Assembly: GCF_003149045.1 (NCBI RefSeq)
Contig: NZ_QGDU01000013.1
Coordinates: forward strand, 1 to 64,000
Source of the DNA: Fibrobacter sp. UWR4
GTDB lineage: Bacteria; Fibrobacterota; Fibrobacteria; Fibrobacterales; Fibrobacteraceae
DNA length: 64,000 nucleotides
Reading direction: 5' to 3'
Shown: piece after piece, positions 24,292 through 32,149 of the stretch
Layout of the letters: each line of letters starts with the position of its first letter
Position numbering within the stretch: position 1 is the stretch's first letter
The notes under the pieces: model-generated
Told to the model about the DNA's origin: nothing
What the model saw: only the letters and a program-made list of their open reading frames with translations
Database searches by the model: none
Position numbers and translations under genes: made by a program

Positions 24292-26994
24292 AGTCTGAAT
24301 CAAGGAGTCCAGACGGTAAGTAAGCTGAGCGGCCCCTGTTATGGATAGATGGTCCGCATTGTATGCCATATTGTTACCATAATCATGGTCGCCCATCTTG
24401 TTCTCATCCATCAGGATAATGTCCATGTGCTTGACGGAGTCAATCAATTCAAGAGAACGGGACCTGTTGAGTCCATAGATGCCGAAAGCACCTGTATTTT
24501 TGTACTTGGGATTCTGAGGCGGAATAAGGGCAATTAGCTGGACCTCATTTTCCTTGGCCATTTTGCACATACTCCGTAAGGTATCCATGTTCGTCCAAAT
24601 GTTGGTCTTATTTATTTCGTAGGCTTCAATGGAGTCTCGGTAAATCACAGGACTTCCCCATCCTTCGGTGGGCAGCAAAATATTATCATAGGTATAGGGC
24701 AAAGTCAGCGAATCTGTGGGCTTGTAGGAATCCTTCACCGCTGTTACAAAGGATTCGCTTACACCATCAGGCCAGAAATCATGATTTTCGTCGTAACGGA
24801 AACCCGGAGAGCCCTGATAGATTAGATTCCAACTGGAGTTTTCATCGGTAATCAAGAAGTCGGGAGAAAACTCTACTACAACATATTTCGCCTTTGTATG
24901 CTTAAGGACATAGTTCTTGAAAAGGTAATACATGCCAGAAAAATCGCCCGAAGAGAAACCCATGTTCACCAGGACGCCAGAAACATACTTCTTTTCGTCG
25001 ATGCCAAACATCACTCTGGAACTACCAAGGGCAACCACGGAAGCAACATCCTTCTTGGTCCAGAAGGACTCCATTTTCACTCTTAAATCCAGACCGAAGA
25101 ACGGTACACCGGCGGTAAAATAAACCCCTGCGCTATCAAAATTCAACAGACTCTCTTCACCAGCCCCACCCTGATTCTTGAACCAGAAATCCGGATGCCA
25201 CAGCTCTTCCCCTTCGGCAATCTCTGTAACAGAGGAGTCTAAAGTGTTTATAATTACGATTTTTTCGTGCGCGCCATTGACGTTCGTCAAACTTGCAATA
25301 ATCAGGTCGTTTGCAGCCCATTCCGTATGGTCGAAAGCGTAGTTGGATGGAGACGGGAAAACATCCACCAACTGGCCAAGACTATCAACCACTAGAATTC
25401 GTTCGTGGACGCCATAGGATTCGTCCACATAGTCCGTCCCCTTTACGCTTCCAAAATCCAGGAACAAAGTTTTCTTAAGATCATCCTTGGAGAGGGACGC
25501 ATTGCAGGCCTGGTTATTATTGAACCAGATAGTATCTACTCCAGAAACATGAACACGAAGTTTCCTTGCTCCGGATACAGCGAACTTTTTCTGGGCATCG
25601 ACCCCGCCATGGTAGGCGCCATCAAAAAGTTTTTTGGGTGTCCCGAACTTACCATTCATAAAGGAGACGCTCCAGGTGGAGTTTTCCATAAACGTCTTTG
25701 TATTTTCGTTATTCCCGGCATCCGAAACATAAACAATAGAGGTATCCCCATCAAAAATCTTCCAGCGAGGAATTGCCGCAGACGGCACATCCAATTTCAC
25801 CAGGTTCGTCCCTGCCGTATTCAGGTCACGGACATAAACTGCAGACGTCCCAGATACCCCTTCCGTACCAGTACTGAATGCGACCTTCTTTCCATCAGGA
25901 GAAATGACAGGATGATAGACTTTTAAGGTGTCCTTAATCTCGGAAACAGAAGCTACTCCCGAAGAAAAGTCAATTATATCCAAGTTTCCCGTTACTTCGT
26001 TACGGAAGACTACCTTAGCCTGATATGTTCCCGTGAGGTTTCGGATGGTAAGGGGACTTGCCAGGGGAATTACCCTGCTTGTAGCCGCTCCCCCACGATT
26101 GTCCATCCATTGAGCGTCGGGAATGGATCCATAAGCCAGACGAAAACCGATATAGTCCTTGTGCGTCTCGGATGTAACAGTATAAACATCCCCTCGGGTA
26201 TAGAGTTCCATATCGCAAGGAACGTCGCGGAAACTCCCTCCCTTCACCACCCGCTGTCCAAGATTTCCCCCATCGGGTGCACCGACATAATTCACGAGGG
26301 TCACATTCGCAAAGTTGCCCAGCCAGTCATTCATCCATTCCATGACATTTCCGGCCATGTCACAGATACCAGAAGAGTGCACCTGCATGGAACAGACCTT
26401 ATGACTCCGATAATCGGAATTGTCCGCATTCCAGCTGTTGTTGGGATTCCAGACCTTGTTCGCCACCAGGACCCATTCCGCTTCCGTAGGCAAGCGAATC
26501 GCCTCTACTTCAGGGCGGAAAACGAATCCTTCCAGGTTAATACAGTGACCTTTTTCATCATAGAAGGCAGAATTGTAGGTATAGGCGGTATCTTTCCTGA
26601 TGCTCTTGCTTTTAGCATTTGCAAAAAGAACTGCATCATAGTAGGTAATATCCGTCGCAGGTAAGGAATCATTTTCGCAATCCAGGACAAGCCCCCCCTC
26701 TCGTTGGAAAGCATTAAACTCTCCGCAAGTGACTTCTGTACGGCCAATCGAGAAATCATAGTCAAAATCGACTCGCATCTGGGGACGTTCAATGGCCTTG
26801 GCTTTCCTTTCCGTGCCCAAAAAGGCAAAAGCACCAGCAGCCCGAACGAAAACCATACCTTCGATGGAACTTTCCTCTACATCGACAGGAGAGGCTATGA
26901 CGTAAGCATCGGATCCGCTATCGCATGCACTAGCCATCAGCAGACAGCCTACGTACACTAGATAGGGATACAAGAACTTCAAATACTTCGCCAT
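24283..26994 (-). CDS. TIGR02171-type Fibrobacter lipoprotein (FGE-like + beta-propeller + SGNH-like)
   Basis: 903 residues, the length of the paralogous family described from Fibrobacter succinogenes. A lipoprotein signal with ASAC (Cys 24) leads a formylglycine-generating-enzyme-like domain (about 45-290: GRTEVTCGEFNAF, RLPTEAEWV, CDMAGNVMEWMNDW, VVKGGSFRD, IGFRLAYG). Then comes a TolB-like propeller region (about 330-600: VISPDGKKVAFSTG) and a C-terminal SGNH-like domain (about 640-903: VVALGSSRVMFGI with candidate Ser, and NADHLSITGA with D881/H882). The gene would act at the cell surface; no substrate is known. A TATCTTTGG element lies 18 bases before the start. Confidence 0.85.
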   Translation of the reverse strand: MAKYLKFLYPYLVYVGCLLMASACDSGSDAYVIASPVDVEESSIEGMVFVRAAGAFAFLGTERKAKAIERPQMRVDFDYDFSIGRTEVTCGEFNAFQREGGLVLDCENDSLPATDITYYDAVLFANAKSKSIRKDTAYTYNSAFYDEKGHCINLEGFVFRPEVEAIRLPTEAEWVLVANKVWNPNNSWNADNSDYRSHKVCSMQVHSSGICDMAGNVMEWMNDWLGNFANVTLVNYVGAPDGGNLGQRVVKGGSFRDVPCDMELYTRGDVYTVTSETHKDYIGFRLAYGSIPDAQWMDNRGGAATSRVIPLASPLTIRNLTGTYQAKVVFRNEVTGNLDIIDFSSGVASVSEIKDTLKVYHPVISPDGKKVAFSTGTEGVSGTSAVYVRDLNTAGTNLVKLDVPSAAIPRWKIFDGDTSIVYVSDAGNNENTKTFMENSTWSVSFMNGKFGTPKKLFDGAYHGGVDAQKKFAVSGARKLRVHVSGVDTIWFNNNQACNASLSKDDLKKTLFLDFGSVKGTDYVDESYGVHERILVVDSLGQLVDVFPSPSNYAFDHTEWAANDLIIASLTNVNGAHEKIVIINTLDSSVTEIAEGEELWHPDFWFKNQGGAGEESLLNFDSAGVYFTAGVPFFGLDLRVKMESFWTKKDVASVVALGSSRVMFGIDEKKYVSGVLVNMGFSSGDFSGMYYLFKNYVLKHTKAKYVVVEFSPDFLITDENSSWNLIYQGSPGFRYDENHDFWPDGVSESFVTAVKDSYKPTDSLTLPYTYDNILLPTEGWGSPVIYRDSIEAYEINKTNIWTNMDTLRSMCKMAKENEVQLIALIPPQNPKYKNTGAFGIYGLNRSRSLELIDSVKHMDIILMDENKMGDHDYGNNMAYNADHLSITGAAQLTYRLDSLIQTLK

Positions 26995-27012
26995 AAAAAA
27001 TCTAACCTCCGC

Positions 27013-27021
27013 CCAAAGATA
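27013..27021 (-). promoter_or_regulatory. -10-like TATCTTTGG of the TIGR02171-type gene
   Basis: Matches TAnnTTTG on the minus strand, 18 bp before ATG 26994. GGAGG lies between, so this gene has a leader with a ribosome binding site. No clear -35 is seen. Confidence 0.55.
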
Positions 27022-27046
27022 AAAAACTTTTACAATTTTGTTTTTC

Positions 27047-27054
27047 TATCTTTG
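27047..27054 (+). promoter_or_regulatory. -10-like TATCTTTG of miaB
   Basis: The element begins 16 bases before ATG 27063, with no ribosome binding site between. A start of transcription 6-8 bases after the hexamer would leave a 0-4 base leader. Confidence 0.6.
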
Positions 27055-27062
27055 GCCTCGTT

Positions 27063-28388
27063 ATGAAGAAATATTACTTGGCCACATACGGCTGCCAGAT
27101 GAACGAGTACGATTCCGCCCTCATTGCCCAGCAATTGGACATGCGTGGCTGCATAGAGACCGGTGACATTGCCGAAGCCGATTTCATTATCGTCAACACC
27201 TGCTCCGTTCGCGAAAAGGCAGAGGATACCGCATTTGCCAACATCAGCAAGTACCGCAAGCTGAAAAAGGCCAACCCCGACAAGAAGGTGGTTGTCTGCG
27301 GTTGCATGGCCAAGAACCGCGGCCCGGAAATTCTCAAGCGACTGAAGGTGGTGAACTACGTCGTGGGTCCGGACCAGTATTCGAAAATTCCTGAGCTTCT
27401 GCTGGACGGTCCTGACAGCCCGTTGCACAAGACTCACCACCGTATGTTCCTGGATGAGGACATCACGGAAAACTATGTGGGCAATTACGCCAAGGTGAAG
27501 CACGACTTCAGCACTTTTGTGACGATCCAGCGCGGATGTAACAAGCGCTGCAGCTACTGTATCGTCCCCTACCTCCGCGGTCCGGAAAAGTACCGCGACA
27601 TGAACGACGTTCTGACTGAAGTCCAGAAGGCTGCCGACAAGGGCATTACCGAAGTCATGCTTTTGGGCCAGACAGTCAACGCCTACAAGAATGGCGACAA
27701 CAATTTTGCCACCTTGCTCACCAAGGTTTCTGAAATCGGCGGCATCCAGCGCATCCGCTTTACCAGCCCCCATCCGAGGCATTACACCAACGAACTGATC
27801 GACGTTCTGCTGAACAACCCCAAGGTTTGCCACTACGCCCACATTCCTATCCAGAGCGGTAGCGACGCCATGCTGAAGAAGATGCGCCGCCAGCACAACA
27901 TGGAACAGTACATGAGCGTCATCGAGCAGCTCCGCAGCAAGGATCCGTACTACGCCATTTCTACCGACGTGATCTGCGGTTTTGTGGGCGAAACGGAACA
28001 GGACTTCGAGGATACCATGAAGGCTTTTGAGGCCTGCCAGTTCGACACCGCCTACATGTTCATCTACAGCCCGCGAAAGGGAACCGAATCCTACAAGGAA
28101 CAGGAAACCCTCACCGCCGAAGAAAAGCTGGCTCGCCACACCCGTCTGGTGGAACTTCAGAACGAAATCACCAAGAAGCGAAACGAGATGATGCTGGGCC
28201 GTACCGAGACCTTGCTGGTGGAAGGCTGTTCCAGCCGCGACAGCGAGGAACTCATGGGCAAGACCGACAACTTCAAGAAGGTCATCTTCAAGCCTTCCGA
28301 GGGGCGCATCGTAAAGCCGGGCGACTACGTGAAGGTGAAAATTGACGACATCCGCGGATGGACATTGCGCGGGACATTGCTAGACTAA
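27063..28388 (+). CDS. miaB: tRNA-2-methylthio-N6-dimethylallyladenosine synthase
   Basis: Radical SAM methylthiotransferase modifying A37 of tRNAs that read UNN codons. It has 441 residues. The N-terminal domain carries three cluster ligands (C11 in TYGCQMNEYDS, C47 in NTCSVREKA, C81 in CGCMAK). The radical SAM CxxxCxxC is CNKRCSYC, followed by VPYLRGPEKYR. PIQSGSDAMLKKMRR and STDVICGFVGETEQDF are typical, and a TRAM domain ends the protein. All expected residues are present. Confidence 0.96.
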   Translation: MKKYYLATYGCQMNEYDSALIAQQLDMRGCIETGDIAEADFIIVNTCSVREKAEDTAFANISKYRKLKKANPDKKVVVCGCMAKNRGPEILKRLKVVNYVVGPDQYSKIPELLLDGPDSPLHKTHHRMFLDEDITENYVGNYAKVKHDFSTFVTIQRGCNKRCSYCIVPYLRGPEKYRDMNDVLTEVQKAADKGITEVMLLGQTVNAYKNGDNNFATLLTKVSEIGGIQRIRFTSPHPRHYTNELIDVLLNNPKVCHYAHIPIQSGSDAMLKKMRRQHNMEQYMSVIEQLRSKDPYYAISTDVICGFVGETEQDFEDTMKAFEACQFDTAYMFIYSPRKGTESYKEQETLTAEEKLARHTRLVELQNEITKKRNEMMLGRTETLLVEGCSSRDSEELMGKTDNFKKVIFKPSEGRIVKPGDYVKVKIDDIRGWTLRGTLLD

Positions 28389-28420
28389 AATTGGTAGATT
28401 AGGCTTTCGGAGAAATAAAG

Positions 28421-29365
28421 TTGAAACGCTCTATTATTCTTTTGTCTGTATCACTCGCTGCCGCCATGGCAAGCGCACAAACCGAAGCACCCGTTACCAT
28501 GGCCGATGCTCAGAAGGCCTATGTTTCCGGCAACTGGAAGGAAGCCGCCACGGCTTATGAAAAAGTATGTCCCAGCCAGCCTAAAGAAGCCCAGGTAAGC
28601 TGCAATTTGTGGGGAGTCCTTGCGCTTTCCCAGATTGGTGACGCCAAGTCCTTCAAGAAGGCGGGTACCCGACTAGACAGCCTTATTAACACAACCAACC
28701 CTCAGCACGACAACTATGCAGACCTGGTAATGACGCGGGCCCAGTTCATGCTGTATCTTGGAAAATATGACAAGGCTGCCGAAGAACTGATCCATGCCAT
28801 CGAGACATCCAGGCCCAGCCAGAGCCTTGTGCTCCAGAAAGTTTGCTCTGCAGTTCTTTCTAGAACCAAATCCGAGGAACTTTACGAACGTTGCGAAGGC
28901 TTGAAACATCCTGAAGTTATTGCCCCCGCAAAGCCAGCCACAGAAGCAGCAAAGCCCGCCGAAGTCAAGACAGCGGAAGTCAAGCCCGCAGTTGCCGAAA
29001 ACAAGCCCGTAGAAGCAAAGCCTACCGAACCGGTAGCGGCCCCCCAAGCACCTGCAGCACCAGTCGCAGCAGCCCCCGCCCCCACACAGGCAGCTCCGGC
29101 ACCTGCAACAGAAACAGCAAAACCTGCCGAAGAGTACTGGATTTTGCAGTTGGGAGCCTTTGGAGTCCGTGAAAACGCCAATCTTCTGGTTACAAACCTC
29201 AAGAAGCAGAAAATTTCCAGCACCGTCGTAGAAATGCCCCGTGGAGATAGAACACTCTATTTAGTCCAGACAGGGCACTTTTCCACCAGAGAAGAGGCAA
29301 ATTCTTACGGCGAGAAAGCACTTTTGCCCTTAAATGTGGAATTTCAGCCCCTTCTTAAGAAATAA
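28421..29365 (+). CDS. Secreted SPOR-domain protein with TPR-like N-terminus
   Basis: 314 residues. A signal peptide (1-19, ending ASAQ) is followed by a helical TPR-like region (about 25-165: AQKAYVSGNWKEAATAYEKV), a Pro/Ala/Lys linker (about 170-235) and a SPOR domain (about 240-314: YWILQLGAFGVRENANLL, YLVQTGHFSTREEANSYG). SPOR domains bind denuded peptidoglycan, often at division sites, so a periplasmic or outer-membrane role in cell-wall turnover is likely. TTG 28421 is used because GGAGA lies 7 bases upstream and the signal peptide begins there. Starts 32 bp after miaB. Confidence 0.88.
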   Translation: MKRSIILLSVSLAAAMASAQTEAPVTMADAQKAYVSGNWKEAATAYEKVCPSQPKEAQVSCNLWGVLALSQIGDAKSFKKAGTRLDSLINTTNPQHDNYADLVMTRAQFMLYLGKYDKAAEELIHAIETSRPSQSLVLQKVCSAVLSRTKSEELYERCEGLKHPEVIAPAKPATEAAKPAEVKTAEVKPAVAENKPVEAKPTEPVAAPQAPAAPVAAAPAPTQAAPAPATETAKPAEEYWILQLGAFGVRENANLLVTNLKKQKISSTVVEMPRGDRTLYLVQTGHFSTREEANSYGEKALLPLNVEFQPLLKK

Positions 29366-29442
29366 TTTACAGAAAAAAGCCATTTTTTCGGATTGTTCCC
29401 TCCAAAAAAAATATAAAGTGTTCTATATTTAATTCAACCCTT

Positions 29443-29526
29443 GCCGGGGTGGTGAAATTGGTAGACGCGTCGGACTCAAAATCCGATACTCGTGAGAGTG
29501 TGAGGGTTCGATTCCCTCCCCCGGCA
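29443..29526 (+). tRNA. tRNA-Leu (anticodon CAA)
   Basis: 84 nt with a long variable arm. The acceptor GCCGGGG pairs with CCCCGGC, then A73. The anticodon stem TCGGA/TCCGA encloses CTCAAAA with anticodon CAA. The variable arm is TACTCGTGAGAGTG and the T arm GAGGG-TTCGATT-CCCTC. CCA is not encoded. TATATT at 29424-29429 is a likely -10. Confidence 0.96.
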
Positions 29527-29549
29527 CTAAATGGATGAGGTCTGGAAAA

Positions 29550-30314
29550 ATGTTAAATTGGTGTAAGACAGTTAGTGCAGTGCTTCTTTGCGGTACTCTC
29601 GCTTTCGCTCAGTTTGACGACGAAGAATCCTCCGCAGAATCTTACGACTACGGTACCTCCGAATCCACCGAATACGCAGAAGACATTTCTGACTCTTCTG
29701 AACCTTCCGAAGAAAAATCTGTCGGTACTGCAAATGCAGCAGGCGACGAATGGGCTGGCTTCAATTACGAAGAAATGGGTATTTCCCAGTGGGAATTCCA
29801 GCAGGCCAAGGAAGAAGGTATTTCTCGCGACAAATTGACACAGCTCGTTGAAATGGGCGTTCGTCCTTCTGAATACATGCAGCATCCTTGGGAAAAGCTG
29901 GGTGTTTCCGAAGAAGAATGGCTCAACCAGCGTACCGGCGGTATGGAAGATGCAGACATCGACCGTTCCTATCGTAACCGTTCCGGTAACCAGAGCTACG
30001 CTTACCTTTCCCTTCTGGTTCCTTCCCTCTATCAGTGGAAGATGGATCAGTCCATGAAGGCCATCTGGATGGACGCTCTTTGGGTCACCAGCGTCGGCGC
30101 AACCGTTTATCTGGCTGCTGACGGCAATTCCGCTTGGTGGTACGGTCTGCTTTTCGTTGCAGGCGCACACCTTTGGTCCTTTGCAGATGCATTCTTCGGC
30201 ACCCAGTGGGACAGCAATCCTGACGCCAACCGCTTTAGCTACGGCGTCATTCCTACCCCGTCTAGCGACAACGCAGGCATGGGCGTCGCAGGATTCCTTA
30301 ACATTAAGTTCTAA
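29550..30314 (+). CDS. Secreted protein with acidic N-terminal region, unknown function
   Basis: 254 residues. A signal peptide (1-20, LCGTLAFAQ) leads a Glu/Ser-rich stretch (about 21-60), then a helical part with repeated short motifs (MGISQWEFQQAKEEGIS, LGVSEEEWLNQ), and two hydrophobic segments (about 160-215: YLSLLVPSLYQWKMDQSMKA, WWYGLLFVAGAHLW). The hydrophobic part resembles those of the two proteins at 53098-55331. ATG 29550 has GAGG/GGA upstream; ATG 29535 is less likely. It begins 23 bp after tRNA-Leu. Confidence 0.7.
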   Translation: MLNWCKTVSAVLLCGTLAFAQFDDEESSAESYDYGTSESTEYAEDISDSSEPSEEKSVGTANAAGDEWAGFNYEEMGISQWEFQQAKEEGISRDKLTQLVEMGVRPSEYMQHPWEKLGVSEEEWLNQRTGGMEDADIDRSYRNRSGNQSYAYLSLLVPSLYQWKMDQSMKAIWMDALWVTSVGATVYLAADGNSAWWYGLLFVAGAHLWSFADAFFGTQWDSNPDANRFSYGVIPTPSSDNAGMGVAGFLNIKF

Positions 30315-30330
30315 CTTAGTTTAAGTAATC

Positions 30331-30678
30331 ATGCAGCTTGAACTCCTTAAATGTAAGATTCACCGCGCAACGGTAACCGATGCAAACCTGAACTACCAGG
30401 GATCCATTACGATTGCCCGTGATTTGATGGACGCCGCAGGCCTCCTGCCCTACGAAAAAGTTGGCGTGCTGGACGTAAATAACGGTTCCCGTTTGGATAC
30501 GTACGTGATCGAAGGTCCCGCAAAGTCCGGCATGATCTGCCTGAACGGCGCTGCAGCCCGTCTTGTTCAGCCTGGTGATTTGGTCATTATCGTAGCCTAC
30601 GCTACCATGAGCCCCGAAGAAGCCAAGACTTGGCAGCCCATCGTCGTTCATGTCAACGAAAAGAACGAGATCATCTAG
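30331..30678 (+). CDS. panD: Aspartate 1-decarboxylase precursor
   Basis: Makes beta-alanine for pantothenate. It has 115 residues, the normal precursor length. The self-cleavage site that creates the pyruvoyl group is Gly24-Ser25 in [25 protein letters not shown] and [20 protein letters not shown] are family motifs. Together with coaX at 10.9 kb it covers two steps towards coenzyme A, though the genes are far apart. Confidence 0.96.
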   Translation: MQLELLKCKIHRATVTDANLNYQGSITIARDLMDAAGLLPYEKVGVLDVNNGSRLDTYVIEGPAKSGMICLNGAAARLVQPGDLVIIVAYATMSPEEAKTWQPIVVHVNEKNEII

Positions 30679-30705
30679 TCTGCCACGGGATTTACAAGCA
30701 TTTGG

Positions 30706-30732
30706 AAAGCGAGTCAGGAGACTCGCTTTTGC
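30706..30732 (+). terminator. Terminator after panD
   Basis: AAAGCGAGTC (30706-30715) pairs with GACTCGCTTT (30720-30729) around AGGA, followed by T. Confidence 0.88.
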
Positions 30733-30744
30733 TATATTCAGAGC

Positions 30745-31338
30745 ATGAAACTCTCTACGTTCTTCCTCATTACGAGCGCTTGTCTGACTGCGGGTGTAAT
30801 TCACGCCCAGCAGGCCTTGCCGAGTAAGTCCAGGAACGTCGTAAAGGAAGAACAGGAAGTCGCCAGGGACACCATCCATGACACTGTCTATGTAGAAGTT
30901 CAGGACGGAGTCCCCTGGAATCGAGAAAGTTTTCCACCTAGCCGCCTCGTCCGAAAAGGGCCTTCCTTTGACGAAGCTTTGAAGGTGGGTTACACCTATT
31001 CCGTCAGCTTCGTGGGGGGAAGCTTTGGAACATTCGCTCACCAGAGCTACATGGCTCATGTGGACTACGAGTTCACCCCCAACCTTCATCTGTATGCCGA
31101 TCTCGGCCTGTGGATGCCCCTCTATGCAAATTTTCGCTCGGATGCTCCCGTAGCCAGAGAGGATGTTCGACAGGGACGGGTAGGTTTCGTCCTCCCCGAC
31201 ATAGCCCTGGAATACAAGCCTAGCGAAAATACCTACATGCGTCTAATGTTCGTGAACGAGCGAGACGCTCTAAAAGCCTACGGGCCGTCCCCATACTACT
31301 ACTGCAGTCCTTATAGAAATTCTATCTTTTGCAGGTAG
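30745..31338 (+). CDS. Secreted beta-rich protein, unknown function
   Basis: 197 residues with a signal peptide (1-22, ending IHAQ). A short polar stretch (KEEQEVARDTIHDTVYVEV) precedes a beta-rich domain with alternating hydrophobic residues (KVGYTYSVSFVGGSFGTFA, YMAHVDYEFTPNLHLYADLGLWMP), as in small outer-membrane barrels. I know no family. The -10-like TATATT at 30733-30738 ends 6 bases before the ATG and no ribosome binding site is visible. The stop abuts the next ATG. Confidence 0.65.
   Translation: MKLSTFFLITSACLTAGVIHAQQALPSKSRNVVKEEQEVARDTIHDTVYVEVQDGVPWNRESFPPSRLVRKGPSFDEALKVGYTYSVSFVGGSFGTFAHQSYMAHVDYEFTPNLHLYADLGLWMPLYANFRSDAPVAREDVRQGRVGFVLPDIALEYKPSENTYMRLMFVNERDALKAYGPSPYYYCSPYRNSIFCR
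31323..31331 (+). promoter_or_regulatory. -10-like TATCTTTTG before the LytR_C lipoprotein gene
   Basis: Begins 16 bases before ATG 31339, inside the end of the preceding gene, at the same distance as in miaB. The AGG that follows is too close to the ATG to be a normal ribosome binding site. Confidence 0.45.
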
Positions 31339-31734
31339 ATGCGACTTATTGCTTGCCTAGTATTCTGTGCCCTTCTGTGGGGATGCAACGAGGTTCGGGA
31401 AGAAGCTCCCAAGCCCCGTGTGGTCCGTACGTACAAGGGCGACGTGGAACTACTGAACAGTTGCGGCATTCAGGGGGCAGCTGCTTCCATACGAGCCTTC
31501 CTGAGAGAGAACGGTTTCGACGTGGTCAGTTCCCGAAACGACCTGCTGCAGAATTACGAAGAGACAATCATCGTTCTCAGGAATCCCGAATGGGAAGGCG
31601 CCCAGGCACTTGCAAGTACCTTAAGGACAAAGAACGTACTGATTGTGGGAAGCGACCACCCGGCTGTAGTTGATGCAGCCGTGTACATTGGAAAAGACTT
31701 TAAACAAATCATCGAACCCGAAGAGGGAAAATAA
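31339..31734 (+). CDS. Lipoprotein with LytR_C-like domain
   Basis: 131 residues. The lipobox is LLWGC (Cys 16). The rest matches the small alpha/beta domain found at the C-terminus of LytR/CpsA/Psr proteins: VELLNSCGIQGAAASIRAFL, ENGFDVVSSRND, then ETIIVLRNPEWEGAQALAS and VLIVGSDHPAVVDAAVYIG. Such stand-alone domains have no fixed function. The gene abuts its neighbours: no gap upstream, and rsfS begins one base after its stop codon. Confidence 0.8.
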   Translation: MRLIACLVFCALLWGCNEVREEAPKPRVVRTYKGDVELLNSCGIQGAAASIRAFLRENGFDVVSSRNDLLQNYEETIIVLRNPEWEGAQALASTLRTKNVLIVGSDHPAVVDAAVYIGKDFKQIIEPEEGK

Positions 31735-31735
31735 A

Positions 31736-32149
31736 ATGACAACAAGAAATGACCTGCCGGAATCCATCCAGTTGGGCGCAAGCATTCTTTTTGAACTGCG
31801 CGCTCAGGACGTGCAACTCATCGACCTTCGCGGCATCAAGGACGTAACCGATTACTTCCTGATCGCAACCTGCGAAAGCGAAGCCCAGATGCAGGCTATC
31901 CTCAATGAACTCCACAAGGAATTCAAGGCTAACAAGGTTCCTACCCTGGGCGTTGAATATAAGGAAGGCGTTCGCTGGGCTGTGTTCGACGCAGGCATGG
32001 ACCTGATGGTTCACCTGTTCGAAGAAGAAAAGCGTGCAGAAATTTCCCTGGACCGTCTGTATGCTGACGGCAAAATTGAAGAACTGAACGAAGAGGACTT
32101 CGTCCGCGAAGCCACCAAGAAGTCTGGAGACGACAATGAACTCGTTTGA
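31736..32149 (+). CDS. rsfS: Ribosome silencing factor RsfS
   Basis: 137 residues of the RsfS/Iojap family, which binds ribosomal protein L14 and keeps the subunits apart when nutrients are low. Typical stretches are VQLIDLRGIKDVTDYFLIAT, EGVRWAVFDAGMDLMVHLF and EISLDRLYAD. GAGGGAAAA lies before ATG 31736. Its end overlaps the argS start by 14 bases, so argS translation is probably coupled to it. Confidence 0.95.
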   Translation: MTTRNDLPESIQLGASILFELRAQDVQLIDLRGIKDVTDYFLIATCESEAQMQAILNELHKEFKANKVPTLGVEYKEGVRWAVFDAGMDLMVHLFEEEKRAEISLDRLYADGKIEELNEEDFVREATKKSGDDNELV

